From: Unio delphinus
Lineage: Eukaryota > Mollusca > Bivalvia > Unionida > Unionidae
DNA length: 64,000 bases
Assembly: GCA_029339505.1 (NCBI GenBank)
Contig: JAQISU010000169.1
Coordinates: 4,828,001-4,892,000 of the forward strand
Direction: 5' to 3'
Every line of letters starts with the position of its first letter. Position 1 is the first letter of the stretch. The notes under the pieces are model-generated. The model searched no databases, had not been told where the DNA came from, and was given only the letters and a program-made list of their open reading frames with translations. Position numbers and translations under genes: made by a program. This document shows, piece by piece, positions 1-13,005 of the stretch.

Positions 1-203
1 ATAATTAATTAAACAATTAATTACATTAATAAACTAATCAATACAAAACTTCTATTCAATGTGTATCACTAAACAACTATTGTCCCTATCACAAATTTTA
101 GTTCATTCAAAGTACTGTGTCAAAATTGTAATTATTTATTATACTGCACAATTTTTTTTTTTACAAATAAAGAAATAATTAATTATAAACTGAGACTAAG
201 ACT
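1..203. other. AT-rich stretch, nothing recognised
   Basis: A/T-rich sequence with a short T run, leading into the 31-bp array. No gene signal seen. Confidence 0.6.
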
Positions 204-641
204 GAACTTCAGTACATTTTTAATATTTTGTATATAACTTCAGTACATTTTTAATATTTTGTATATAACTTCAGTACATTTGTAATATTTTGTATATAAC
301 TTCAGTACATTTGTAATATTTTGTATATAACTTCAGTACATTTGTAATATTTTGTATATAACTTTAGTACATTTGTAATATTTTGTATATAACTTCAGTA
401 CATTTTTAATATTTTGTATATGACTTCAGTACATTTTTAATATTTTGTATATAACTTCAGTACATTTGTAATATTTTGTATATAACTTCAGTATATTTTT
501 AATATTTTGTATATAACTTCAGTACATTTTTAATATTTTGTATATAACTTCAGTACATTTTTAATATTTTGTATAACTTCAGTATATTTGTAATATTTTG
601 TATATAACTTCAGTACATTTTTAATATTTTCTATATAACTG
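204..641. repeat. 31-bp minisatellite, about 14 copies
   Basis: The unit is close to AACTTCAGTACATTTTTAAT followed by ATTTTGTATAT. Copies differ mainly at T/G (TTTTTAA or TTTGTAA) and occasional C/T changes. One copy is short by two bases near 573-581. The array is AT-rich and non-coding. Confidence 0.95.
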
Positions 642-2670
642 ATGCAATTTACTCTACTGAGAGGAGTATGCAAAACGGAAAAAGCAGTGGGGAAAAATGG
701 CAGTGACACCAGCATCTATATAATCTTTTTTTTCAGTTTTAATCAGATTTATAGACAGACTATCTAATACAAAAAATAAAAATTTTGAACAAAAAAAATA
801 CACAAAATATGCTATTTCTTCACCGCTATTATCTGGATGACCAAAAAGATCCCATATACACTGATATATGCTAATAATATTCACTTTAATGAACAAAACT
901 TTTATATAGTCTGTTAAGATATATACCAAAAGTTAAAAAATGAAATCATCAAGTATTTCAAAGCAGGTATTTTCCAGTGATTTTGGAAGCTTCAGTACCA
1001 TTATATATACAGATATTTTGTCATATTTCAGAATTCGTCTGTAACATAAAATTGGAAAGATTCATTGAAATAAATTGCCATGTTTCATTTAAATTAAGTT
1101 AGCAGTCAAGTTATTGATACATTTTTCAGCATGATGACTTTTAAGAAACACAGGCAAGAATTTATAAAGTATATCAAAGTACCATCATAATTGTTTCTGT
1201 TTTTTTAATTATCTTTTGATATAATTGTTTATTCTTGTTTCTTTGAGCAAAAAGTTGAATATTTCTGCAGAAATAAATTGATTTATAACAATAAAGATAT
1301 ACAGAAGTATTTTTATAGTGCTGCCTTATATGTCTTCAGTCTAATAATGTTTTACTGGTGGATGTGTCTAGTGCCACAAACTCTAATGATTGGGTGTGGC
1401 TTGGACAGCCAAGCCAGGCTGACTTACACAGCTGGATGCCCTACATGAGAACAAAACAACATGAGCATGGTTTTACAGTGAAATCTTGTTCATCCTGTTT
1501 TTCTAAATATCTTGGGAGTCCAAATGACAATAAATGAGAATAGATTTCTTCCATGATTATCTAGACTAATTGGTTCATCTGGATGGAACCCAAAATTCAG
1601 GAGCAACTTAGCTGAACTTTAAATATCAGTTGTTTAAAAAAATTATACTCCTTTACACTGATGTTGAAAATGACAATAGAAACAATTAGATCTTCAAGCA
1701 AAAACTAATGATAATATCTTTGTGGATGAAAAAGAAATCAATATCAATTAGAGGGATGGTGAGTGATGGTCTAGTTTAGTTCCATGAATGTCAAGCCCAC
1801 TGCTAGAGAAAGTAATTGCCACTATATCAATGCTAACTTGGCACTGAAAATTCTAAATCTGCGGAAATCCTGAGGCAATACTATTTGGTAACAATTTATT
1901 TTTATTTTAGGGGCACTTTCATTTGTTCATACATGCAAAACCTTTTACAACTGTCATGTTCATTCAATACAGTATTTGACATCAGTTATTTACAAGCTAT
2001 GCCCTGAAATTCAACTATTGCAGCTGACCAAGCTTTCCCCTAAAAGGAAACAATATTTAAATTCAGTACTTGTAAAGCATTTTTATATAACAGTTGCTTC
2101 TTCTCAACAGATCCTATGATTCGCTGGCTCTCTGCTAGAAAAAAAAAACCACAACAAATTTATGAATTTTTCAGCATAAAAAGTTTATTGATCCTGAATG
2201 AGACAAGGCTGACAGTTAAAAATGTATGCATTATGATACAAAAATTAATAAAAAGTTTTTTTTAAAAAATTTAGTTTTAAATAAAACTTTCAACAAATAA
2301 AGTTGACAAATCACTTTTCAAACAATTTCCAGAGCTGACAGCTGTGTCTTGTTTGTTTCTCATAAGAACAGTCTCAGTTCAATAATTTCAAGTCATATGT
2401 CCTTCCTGTTTGTCACTCCATCTAAATTTTGTCAAAGTATGGAAATCTATATTAGTCATCTGAGGATGACAGTAGAAAGGGGACTGAACTTCAAATTTGG
2501 TAACTAGATTGCCTTAAATTCTTTTAAAATTATGTTAGAAGTTGAAAATGCACTGCTTGGTTATTGAGACAAATTTCAATACCCTGCACTGAAAACTTTA
2601 ACCAAACTACATTCAAAACTCAGGGATAACTCTAATGTCCTATAACAAACAGTGAAACCAAACTTCATTC
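642..2670. other. No recognisable feature
   Basis: About 2 kb of AT-rich unique-looking DNA with homopolymer A/T runs. No exon with plausible splice sites, no tandem array and no terminal inverted repeat was seen on either strand. Confidence 0.5.
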
Positions 2671-2674
2671 ACAA

Positions 2675-2760
2675 CTGAGGTTTGAATTGGTAGCTCAGTT
2701 GGTAGTCTGAGACTCATATGTGTTGCAGGTTCAGTAGACTGCCCAGGCCAGTAAAGGATG
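2675..2760 (+). repeat. tRNA-derived SINE head fragment
   Basis: GGTAGCTCAGTTGGTAG near 2688-2704 resembles a pol III A box, and GCAGGTTCAGTAGAC at 2726-2740 a degenerate B box about 35 bases on. The spacing is that of a tRNA or tRNA-derived SINE. It does not fold as a complete tRNA by eye, so a SINE relic is likelier than a tRNA gene. Confidence 0.45.
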
Positions 2761-3111
2761 GCTGCCTCTGTGTTAAAGGCACTTAACTACTCATCAAAAC
2801 CAAAATTGGCTCAAAAATTAATTTGTCAACTCCATGCTCACAAACTAACTGATCTACTACTCATCAACATGGTTCAAACTTTATATCTAAAGTTTTATAC
2901 TGACAGTCAATTGCTGCAATTAAATTTGACTGACAGATTGAGATTTTGGCTGCAATTAAATTGTTTTTCTTGGTCAACACAACTCAGGGAAGGAGGAGTT
3001 GCTATATTTCATAAGAGATTCCTATGTGTACCCTTAAATATGTTGATGCTTAGGTAGTTTGACCACATAATGCTTAACTTGATCTTTATGTTCCAGTCAC
3101 TTACTTGTCCA

Positions 3112-3752
3112 TTAACACATTAACCCCTGGAGGTTTTTGCTGTTCTCACATGAAATGCTAGTAGGAAACACATTTTGGGGACTATTTCTGAATACATCCT
3201 AATACATCGACTTCCAAGCAATATTCCCAATATTCCATTAGGTCAATGCCTAGGTGTGCTAAAAAGTGTTTTCCATTGAGTAGTTTGCTGGCACATGAGC
3301 AGAAGGTTTAAAGTTGGAGTTCTTTTTTTTAATTTTTTTTTTTTTTGCTTAATGGTTGCCTAATTTTTGTATGAAGACTCTTTATTCAAAATGTACACCT
3401 TATCCTACTTTTTGCATAGGTTTATCTGTCTGTGTGCACTTCAGACCAGTCTGCTGTAGATCTGAGGCCATAAAATCTAAAATCTGGACACATAATCAGA
3501 TTCCGACCATAGGCAAATTTTGGGTGGAAAAATAAAAACTGGTCCAAAAAATTTGTTTTTCCCTTCTTTTATTTTGTAGTGGAAATAAAATGTCCAGATT
3601 ATTTGGTATCATTGTAGAGCTAAATCTGTCTACCTTTCTATAATACCACCCATTCAAGTGTATCATGCATGACCTTGACGCTACAGACCTTGGAAGTAGG
3701 CTAATACCTCATGCCCCGTCAACTCGGCTCTAGGGGTTAGTTAATGTGTTAA
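3112..3752. mobile_element. TTAA-flanked MITE (family M1), copy 1
   Basis: The left end is TTAACACATTAACCCCTGG and the right end GGGGTTAGTTAATGTGTTAA, which are terminal inverted repeats. The 641-bp interior has a T-rich patch, 'tcctactttttgcatagg' and a 'ctgtctgtgtgcacttcag' block, and shares these with four other copies in the window. It has no coding capacity. TTAA at both outer edges suggests piggyBac-type integration, which is inference because no transposase is present. Confidence 0.85.
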
Positions 3753-3882
3753 CAAGAATTTTGAAAAAAATTGAAAATTTTCACAGAATTGCTAAATTTG
3801 TAATTTATGTGCAGTGTTGATGCACAAAGTGATTAAATATGCAAGGAATATTAAATTTTGTGATATCATGAAAATTGACTGT

Positions 3883-4490
3883 TTAACACATTAAACCCTG
3901 GAGGTTTATGCTGTTTTCGCATGATGTGAGTAGAAAACACACTTTGGGGACTATTTATGAATACGGTACATCCTAATGCATCGGCTTCCAAGCAATATTC
4001 CATTAGACCAATCTGTGCAAAAAAAATTTTCCATTGGTTAGTTTCCTGGTGCATGAACAGATGGTGAAAAGTTGGAGTTTTTTTTTTTTTTTTTTGCTTA
4101 ACGGACCCATAATTTTCATATGGAGAAGACTATTAAAAATGTACACCTTATCCTACTTTTTGCACAGGTTCACCTGTCTGTGTGCTTCAAACTGGTCTGC
4201 TGTAGATCTGAGGCTATAAAGTCTAAAATCTGGACACAAAATCGAATTCAAACCATGGGTGAAGTTTGGGTGGAAAAAAAATTGGTCCAAAAAATTTGTT
4301 TTTTCCCTCTGTATTTTGTAGAGCAACTAAAATGTCCAGATTATTTAGTATCATTGTAGAGCTAAATCTGTCTAACTTTCTATAATACCACCCACTTTAG
4401 TGTATCATGCATGACCATGACACAACAGACCTTGGAAGTAGGCTACTACCTCATGCCTCATAAACTTGGCACATGGGGTTAATGTGTTAA
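3883..4490. mobile_element. TTAA-flanked MITE (family M1), copy 2
   Basis: This 608-bp element is in the same orientation as copy 1, with only 130 bp between them. It begins TTAACACATTAAACCCTGG and ends GGGGTTAATGTGTTAA. The interior aligns with copy 1 along its length, including the poly-T patch near 4079-4095. The close direct pair could be a tandem duplication or two insertions. The short open frames inside are not genes. Confidence 0.88.
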
Positions 4491-4554
4491 AGACCCTTAC
4501 TGTTACCAATGGCCAGAGTTACAGGCTCTATAACTAATGTGGCACATGTAACAC

Positions 4555-4860
4555 CTTGTTCAGGCCTTGCGTGGCTGCATGGTTTAAAGTGCTGGCCTGT
4601 ACCAATCACTCCACAGACCTAGATCTGCATTTTTATGATGTGGTGGCAGATCTAAGTCTATGTAGTTTGTTAGAAAAAAATCAGTAGAAAAAAACCCCAC
4701 AAAAAAACATAGACCCTGACCTGCCAGCGCATTATGAGATGGCAAACATCATTCTATGGAGTTTGTTAGCAGTAATCAGTAGAACAAAACAACAATCATA
4801 TTTGTTGATGTAATATGAGACAACAGATCAGAATCTGTGTTGTTTGCCATTGAACCCATC
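4555..4860. mobile_element. Degraded MITE family M2 relic with a SINE-B-like head
   Basis: GTGGCTGCATGGTTTAAAGTGCTGG at about 4570-4594 resembles the tRNA-like head of SINE-B. It is followed by two diverged rounds of the M2 signature (dyads of 'agatctgc', 'gtttgttag-agtaatcagtagaa' and 'agaccctga-ctgc'). The terminal repeats are not intact. Confidence 0.55.
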
Positions 4861-7094
4861 TTATGAGTGATGATTATACAGCTATAACTCTCCTCAAAGT
4901 CCATTCTGTGATATTATTATGGCCAACAGATCCTACTCATAGCACCGTTGAGGAGATCTGTCAGGCTTGTTCACAAAAATGAATTTTCTTACGAAACGAT
5001 TACCTAATAAAATTAAACTAAATTAATTTTTTGCCATAACCAAAAAAAGTTAAAATTCATTATCCACATATTTAACTGCTGATAAATACTTCTTTTTGTA
5101 CGCTATATGGTTCATGCCACTAACATATTGTGAAGTCTTCATCAGTGACGTACTGTCCCCAAATTCTGTAAAGTCTTGGCACAAAAACCAAACTTATGCT
5201 CTAGTTATTTATTTGAAAAAATGATCTTCTATCATTTCATCGAAAGTCAAGTTTGCATCATGTAAATTTACATCATCCAGAAAATCTTTTATTTTTCTTT
5301 CCTTCAAATCTCTAATGCTTAGTTAAATCAAATTAAAAAAACAATGAATACTGAACCCTAAAAGAGTTTCCATTAAGTTAAATAGTCAGGAAGAAGCGGT
5401 TGGTCTGAAACCTGAGAAGATTTAATCAAATTCATGGAAATGTTTTAACATAAGAAATCAGTTTGCCAGATAGAAAAAGATGTAATCTTAAAGCCATTTA
5501 ACACAAAATTTGCCAATTTGGATCAAGTGATTCATGCTCAACAATCCTATTGGAATTTTAATAATATCAACTTACGTCTTTTTGTCTCTGACTTTTCAGT
5601 GACAAACGATTTAGTCACTTTTGGTCATATTTAAGCTTGCATTTTCAAGGATTATTGATGACACTTTGACAATGCTGAATGGAATAAAAAAAAATCCAAG
5701 TATTTTTAAAATTAACAACTGTTTCTGTTTTAAGACTCTCATAAAATCTACTATGTACCAAAACATGGGTATATATCTAAAGACAAACATAACTATTAAA
5801 ATTCATATAGATTTGCAGAATAAATATGTTAACTTTATTTTACTCAACAACAGATGTTGGCATGAGGACAGTATTTCAGGCAAGGATTGTTATAAATTTT
5901 AGATAGAAAGCCCATAAAATTTAAATACCTTGGAATGAAATAAAACTCATGTTTTAAAAAAATATATAAAAAATATTACATAAAAACTATTATATTTCTG
6001 TCTAGCTGATGCCCTAACATCTACTTTCAATGTAACCTGACTACAAACTGTAAATTTCTTGTAGTCATAGTCAAAGACATCCAGAGCATTGAATTCGGCA
6101 TTGATAATTAACATAGAAGACATCCAGAGCATTGAATTCGGCATTGATAATTACCAAAGTAGTCAGTAGATTTCTAAGTACAGGGGTGCTTCTGATATAT
6201 TCATTTTTTGTTTGAAATACCCCAATCAAATGTTCAGCTTACCAGTAGTACTACACTAAAGTATAACAAACCAGGACTCCAAATATTTGAGCAAAATTAC
6301 CTCTTTCTAAGACAATTGAAGCATCATGTGATTTGGAAAACTTTTGTATTAATAATCATAAAGTTCTAATTTTACTGCTAAGATTACCATGGTCAAAACT
6401 TCACTTTTCTCAAACTATTCCCGAGCCATATGATGAATTGAGAAAATAAATCAATATAAGAGAATTTCAAACTGGCAGAGAAATCACTGATAAAATTTCA
6501 TGTATGTACATGTACTTCATTACTAGACAATATGCTCTACGGTTCCGTGATGCTATGGTTCCGTGATGGACAGTTATAATGGATATCAAATATGACTTTC
6601 TCAAACTTTAAGGTTGTATAATTATTTTAGTAAATCTTCAATTTCACATAGCAAATGATGTAAAAAGTATGTAATTTCTAAGCTTATCATAGTTGATGGT
6701 GGAAGGTGAACTTTGATACATATGTCTCAATATTCACAGATGGTAACAATACACGTCATATGGTATTCATTTCAATATAAAGACAATGTGCATGAATGGT
6801 CCTGCTTAATTTTCAATCTCACATTCAGGAGATGTGGTGCTTCAGTGGTAAACATGTCCTACACAAATGGTGTGACTTTATATCAGATCAGCCCAGACTG
6901 GCTACCATATTGTATCCATGGACAAGATACTTTATTCCAATTACCTCTGCACTAAAAAACCTACACCTTACTGTTCCATAAAAAAAGAATACCATTCTAC
7001 CAAAACTTACTGTTTAGTGTAAAGGCTTGATTTTGTTTCCCATTTGCTTTGTCACAAACATTATTTATCAAGTGCAATTGGACTTAAGTATCAA
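4861..7094. other. No gene seen; one 2-copy direct repeat
   Basis: AT-rich sequence. The only structure noted is a short direct repeat at about 6078-6153, where a 36-bp segment (GACATCCAGAGCATTGAATT and onward) occurs twice, 42 bp apart start to start. Short open frames here lack recognisable motifs. Confidence 0.5.
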
Positions 7095-7215
7095 AAAAGA
7101 CCCAAAATATCCAACCTGAACCTCGTGCTGGTAAGATTCAAACCCACAACCTTATGGTTGCAAGATCAGCACACTACCCACTAAATCACTCTCTCTCCTG
7201 CCACCAATAATTGCC
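7095..7215 (-). repeat. tRNA-derived SINE, family SINE-C
   Basis: On the minus strand it reads 'gtgggtagtgtgctgatctt', then 'gcaaccataaggttgtggg' and 'tttgaatcttacc'. This is a tRNA-like head with anticodon-arm pairing and a B box (GGTTTGAATC). A related copy in the same orientation is at 42365-42545, and a body fragment is at 12835-13005. Confidence 0.7.
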
Positions 7216-8787
7216 TCTTGTGAAACGCAGCATGGCAAATCAGTCATGCCTACGTAACATCCCAATAATCTGAGGTGTAATTATTACTTTGTTTGTCGAC
7301 ATTACATTTAATCGAGTTGAGGCTTGGCTGACCACAATATGATTTGCCAATGGATGTAATGCTGTTAATCTCAAATAGTATCTTCAATTTCTGCAGGACA
7401 CCTATCTTGTAATAATTTAGACGGAGACAATATCATGGACTGTAAAATATTCAGATACCGGTATGCTACAGGCTAACCACAAGTGCAGATTGTCTACATT
7501 ATATTTATTGCTCATCTTTACTTATAGTTGCTGATCTAAGGAATGGTAATGCGAAATGAGGAATGTTTATGTTAAACTGAAATTTTTTCTTTAGAGCTCT
7601 GCAACCACCTCTCAATTTTCTGATTACAAAAAAGTTGGAGTGATAAATTACAAAATACCATAAAAATATCTATACCGTGGAATTTCTTTTATCCTTAGTA
7701 ATTTCCTTTATAAGTTAATTTTATTCCTCAGCTACAAATACAAGTACGGTATTAAGTGTTTTGCAAAATTGTGTGGTCACTGTCAGAAAGTACTAATCCC
7801 AAACTGCAGAACAAAGATTTGTTTTAAAGTGTATTAAGTTACAGTGAAAATATTTTATCATATTTTCCTTTAAAATAAAATAAAAAATAACACGATATGT
7901 ATGGGATTTCTGGAATTGGAAAAACATTTTATTTTAAAGATTGCTCATTTAGGTCATGTTCAAAATTCTATCTGGGATCACTGAAATTCTGCTGGAACTA
8001 ATAATGACATTTTCTGGAATGTTTAACTGATATTAATTAATTTAATAATCATTGAGCTGCTTTTAAATTATGTTCTTATATAACGAAACACTGAAACTCA
8101 GTACAACTGCACTGAAACAAATTAGGTAAATAGTGCCAAGAATTGACCATCATCAGCAATGGCCATCATCAGCAATGACCATCATCAGCAATGGTAATGC
8201 TCTGCAATAACCATGCTGAAAACTGGCATTACAGAGATTATTCCAGGAATATGTATCTGATTAATCATGTTTTTTTTTTCTAGAAATGACCTAAAATCTT
8301 TGTTTTTCCTTCCATTTTAAATATAATTAGCACTTCATATTTGAAGCAGGAGATAACCAGGAGATCCCATGCCCTGATTTAGATGTCTGATAATTTTTGT
8401 CTTTAAAGAAATGAGACTTCTGCTCAGTTAAGAGATAGAACTTCAAATCTTTATTGAATTAATCAACTATGTAAGATATTTAGACTGATACCCTAGCCTC
8501 TGTATTATTATCAGTAGAACCAGTTGTATTGAAACTGAGTCAGAGCTGCTTTTTTAGGCTTGATCCCTGTTGTCTAAACTTTGTTCTATGCCTAATGAAT
8601 GAAATGTTCCTTAGGACTTGCAAATCTAACTGGAAATGTACAAATGCAGCATTCTGTATAGTAAGAACCGTCTCAAGTTAATTTTAAATCTGAGTACAAG
8701 TTTTGTGATGGAGGGGCGAGAATATCTCTTTGCACTCTCTCAGAACATCAAAGATGGTGCATTAAATAAATTATTTGTCATACTACT
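7216..8787. other. No gene seen
   Basis: AT-rich and unassigned. A small cluster of four near-identical 19-bp units (CCATCATCAGCAATG core) sits at about 8145-8196. Confidence 0.5.
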
Positions 8788-9077
8788 CAGTGGTATCGCT
8801 AGGGGGGTGCGGACCGCACCAGGTGACACCATCTCAGAGGGTGACACCAAAAGGAAAACTTTAAATAAAGTAAATTTAATGTAAAAATAACTAAAACTTA
8901 ATGTTATTACAGTTCTTAAATACTTTTACCTTCTGACCTTCAATTAATTTGTTTTTGTTCTTGTCATTTTTATAATGTGGACTTAATTTTAAGAAGAAGA
9001 AATCCATGGTGGAAGTCTGGAGGGGTGAAACCATGAGTTTACCGCACTGGGTGACACCATCCCTAGAGACGCCGCTG
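8788..9077. mobile_element. hAT-type MITE with perfect 8-bp target duplication
   Basis: The 290-bp element begins CAGTGGTATCGCTAGGGG and ends CCCTAGAGACGCCGCTG, imperfect terminal inverted repeats of the CAGNGG class used by hAT transposons. ATACTACT flanks it at 8780-8787 and 9078-9085, an exact 8-bp target-site duplication, which is the hAT hallmark. Both ends also share GGTGACACC/GGTGACACCATC blocks. It has no transposase, so it is non-autonomous. The intact duplication suggests a fairly young insertion. Confidence 0.92.
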
Positions 9078-9085
9078 ATACTACT

Positions 9086-11195
9086 AATGTTGAATTTAAA
9101 CAACATAATCTTGCAGTGATAATTGCAACTTTTTCTAGCCTACAAGTCAATATTTTTTTTATAAGAAAGTCGGGGTTTTGTCTTAAATTCTGTATCGATT
9201 CATAAATGGATAATGTCATTCAAATGGCTTATCATATGTCATATAATTTTTTGTATGTAAAAACAAACTTTCTCTAAAAGTGTAAAAATTATGTTTAAAA
9301 ATAACTAGCATTTTGGCGAAGAAAAAATATATCACCCAACACTGAGAAGAATTTTTAGAAAGTTAAACGACCAACAATATAAAAATTCACATGCATCAGA
9401 TGTCATGTGCCAAAGTAGCAAGCACCAGTAATATATATATATATACATGTACATCATTATCCATTTGAGATTCATTTATCAAATAGTTTTTATTTTAGTG
9501 GAAATTATTTATATAGAAAGAAGAACAAATAATTTCGTTCATTATGACAGACATTGCGCATTTCATGTGTTGTATTAAAAAACAGTCCAAAACAAAGTTG
9601 AACTAGTATTACCATTTAAAAGTAGATTAAACTTTTCTTACAATCTCTACGTCAAAGGACAAGAAACTTTACTAACAAACAGAACATTTTGCACAGACAT
9701 AATCATTTTTCAACACAGAAGATTTGATACATGTGATGTCGCATTGTTTGATATATTAGATTGCAGTAAATTTATGGAATGTAACGTGTCACTTTCACAA
9801 CTAGACAGTACATTGTTGTAATATTCATGAAGGTTTACTGGATGCAGAAATTCCATTATTTATCGTAATGTAATTGTGACCAGATATTTGCACTATTTGA
9901 CTTGGAACAGCATACTACAGAATATGTAGACAAATTTAATTTTTGAGTCGGAATTGCAACACATATTAATATGCAGTGGTTGGATAAATTTCTGTCAGTT
10001 TGGAGACCGGTTTATGTGAACAGAGGTGAGTTTATTTACTTCTGTAAGTTTATATTTAAACCATGCTTATATATAGGGTGGATTCCATGCTACAAATTTA
10101 CTGCCTCCCTCAACCCCCACCTCACACAAGCAATACTGATAGTTTTGCTTGTTGTTGTTATTGTTTTTCTCTTGTGGTTTAAGCCAATTTTACCACGATC
10201 ACAGCCAATCTGTAAAGAGAAAACTGCACAAAAATTTCATGGGCTTATTTGGATTACACAACAGAATCAGATAAAGTACACATGTTATCAAAAATATATA
10301 AATATACAATCTATAGAGAAAGTCTGACTATTTGATGAAATCCTTTAAATCTGATAACCCATAAGTATTTTAGAATAGACAAGTTTGAAAATAAATAACC
10401 AAGAAAAAAAAAGGTATTCTATCAAATTTTTCTTCTTGCACATACTCATGATCAAAATATGGCCCAAAATGTGAGAAAGAGAGACCGGGATTTTAGGACA
10501 ATTGTAATCTGTATTGTTTAGTGATCTGTTGATTGTAATCTTACTCATGAACAGTACTATATTCCATTATCAATTAATACCACACAATACAATTCCTTCT
10601 TTTAATTCTGATATCCATTTTCCAAAGAATCACATGGCTTTCCAGTGTTATTTGTCATTCCAGCTAAAATCTGTCTGAGAGCAAGATTTGGCTAACCAGA
10701 TCGGATTAGTGAGACTACCAATAGAGAAATCAGGCTGCCCATAGGATCTTGTGGCACAGGTGATGGGAAATGTCATTTGCTTATTCATTTACTTCTCAAC
10801 CAGTAATTCCTTTTGTATTCACTAAAAGAACTGCCATTTAAAGTAACAACTAGTATGTGCAGAGACTGAAACCACAATGTACTTGCAAAATAAAATTACA
10901 TAGTATGATAAATTGTCATTTTTGGGACTTAAATGGGAGTCTATATGGTAATAAATACTATGAATATATATTCTTGACACCGAAGGAGTATAGTATGTAT
11001 TTTATTGGTTTCCATAACATAAAATAGTGATGTTTTGTAGAATGAACTGTTGTGAAAAAACAAAGTTGACATACTGATCTGGCCTCATCTTATACTCAGT
11101 GTCACTTTTAAAAATGGATCAAAGAGTGAAAACTTTATAAAATTTTCAAATTTGAATTACACTCTGCATTGACTTAAAGACCAGCAAATACATTA

Positions 11196-11196
<1 letters not shown>
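9086..11196. other. No secure gene
   Basis: AT-rich stretch with a short (TA)n at about 9429-9445. The only coding-like signal is the short exon candidate at 9971-10025, listed separately. Confidence 0.5.
9971..10025 (+). CDS. Candidate first exon of an unrecognised small gene (speculative)
   Basis: ATG at 9971 opens MQWLDKFLSVWRPVYVNR, followed by a strong donor (AGAG|GTGAGT) after 10025, leaving phase 1. The Trp/Arg-rich peptide looks more protein-like than the surrounding AT-rich translations. In-frame continuation past the donor to 10327 looks like intron. A phase-compatible acceptor and short terminal exon lie at 14601-14638. I do not recognise the peptide. It would be antisense to CPSF2, inside its presumed long downstream intron. 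ATGCAG could instead be the end of an acceptor, making this an internal exon. Confidence 0.2.

Positions 11197-11278
<82 letters not shown>
11197..11278. repeat. (CA)n(GA)n microsatellite
   Basis: A short CA stretch is followed by an almost perfect GA tract to 11278. Confidence 0.97.
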
Positions 11279-11280
<2 letters not shown>

Positions 11281-11892
11281 AAATACTTTGTCAGTTAGTA
11301 CAGTATAATTATATGTGAATTAGGGAATTTGAGAAACAAATTATAGATTTATGATGAGTTAAGTTGATTTTAACCACGGCATAACTCAGTTATGTTAAAA
11401 AATGGTCTGTGTCAAATTACAATAAACTTTCCTATCTAACACCTCTCCAACTGCAAATGTGTAGTCCCAGATCTACTGTCACATAACTTGATCTATTCCT
11501 TTCAGTTTGAAGTGTAATACACCTGATAAATATGGTAACATAAGAATCATAAATCACTTGAAGGCATACATACACCAGAATATGCTTACTAATAATTTAT
11601 TTTGCAGTGCATCTTTTAAGCACTACTTTAAAGTTTAATTTTGAAGAAGTTCCCAGGAGGAATTTGTACCTGATTAATCTCTTTTAAAGTAGGTATGATG
11701 GAATCTTCATTCTTATATGTGCTAGACATAATCTGCATTCTAAAATTTAAGTGACAAAAGTAATAGTACATTGCCCTGTCCTTAAATGTCATTTTAAATG
11801 GCTGATACAGTATCACACTGCAATGGAATTTCATTTCTTGCCTCTATTTTAGTTTAGGAAATTTGTCCCGCTACACTGGCATCTGTAATATG
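11279..11892. other. No recognisable feature
   Basis: AT-rich sequence. Short open frames only, without motifs or splice support. Confidence 0.5.
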
Positions 11893-12117
11893 GTTACCGG
11901 TACTATATATACATGCTAATAGCCACACTGTAAACTGTATAACCAAGATCTGCCAGTGCATAATGTGCTGACAGATCAGGGTCTGTGCAGTTTATTAGGA
12001 GTAAATAGTTTAATAAACAACATAGACCCTGATTTGCATGTGCATTATATGATGGCAGATCAGTATCTTTATTGTTTGTAGTTTTACTTGACTTATATGC
12101 AATTATAAACTATACCA
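11893..12117. mobile_element. MITE family M2 copy, diverged
   Basis: It contains the M2 core: 'gatctgccagtgcataatgtg', 'ggtctgtgcagtttattagg', 'acatagaccctgatttgca' and 'tgtttgtagttttacttgac'. The left end keeps TACCGGTACTATATATACATG near 11895, a worn version of the M2 terminus. Confidence 0.65.
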
Positions 12118-12834
12118 GGACAAAGTAACTATCAGTAGTTTTTAATCTGATTCAGGGCTGTTTTGCATTGAATCTCAAAGTTGCTCTCAGAACTTCACAG
12201 CAAAAGAGGACATCTTGCATGACCAACTTTGTACTTTGATGTTACTCTATTAAGTGCCCAAATTCAAACATAATGGTACTATAGAAGTAATGAAGCCAAC
12301 AGTAATAGTGAAGTGATTAATGGTAATTACATGTAATAATGACAAAAGTACTATAATAGTAGATGGGAGAATTAAGAGGATGTAATAATCAGGAATCAAA
12401 CCTGGAATGTTGTGGTGCCTAGTGCTTAGTTGTAAATTAAGGGCAGCACACTATATGTGTCATGTAAAAAACATCATTTGCATCAAATTAACCTACCCTC
12501 TTGTGCAGCAGACGCCCAAATGCATTCTGAAGGCATTCTGATTAAATCTGATCTCCACTGTCCTATGTAAAGCAATTGCTTGAGGGGTCATATATGATAA
12601 CCTGTTATTACAATAATTACTAATTTTATCAGCCAACCAGATGACGTTTTTACATTTTGGAGAAGAAGCAGTGTGTTGTAGAGTATCAATGTGTGCCAAA
12701 CAATTTGATTCACTGTTTGAAAGCTGCATTTCCATTGGCTAATGCAAAGGTCACCAGAAATAGATCCCTAAGTAGTCACTGTCATATTGTCACACAGGAC
12801 TGTGGAAATCTGATTTTAATCAGTGGTTTATAGG
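12118..12834. other. No recognisable feature
   Basis: Unassigned AT-rich DNA with no supported exon or repeat. Confidence 0.5.
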
Positions 12835-13005
12835 TATTATACCATTTGGGGTTCATCATCTAAAGGATGCATGGTTGATTCACCCACCAAAACAGAAATT
12901 GGTTACAGTGATGTATCCTTGGGCAAGGTGCTGTACCCTGCTTGACTAGGTAATATATAACTTTCAAGTGTTGCAGTTCATAAGAGGCAAAAAACCCCAA
13001 CTTAA
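12835..13005 (+). repeat. SINE-C body fragment
   Basis: 'ggttgattcacccacc' followed by 'cttgggcaaggtgctgtacc' matches the body of SINEs that carry a 'cttgggcaaggyrctt-acc' tail motif, common in aquatic animals. The tRNA-like head is missing or very diverged. Confidence 0.5.

Noticed and set aside
2675..2760. Functional tRNA gene
   Set aside because: The A- and B-box-like words are degenerate and the acceptor and anticodon stems do not pair convincingly.
9971..10327. Single-exon reading of the 118-codon frame
   Set aside because: After the donor at 10026 the translation becomes low-quality intron-like sequence; only the first 18 codons look protein-like.
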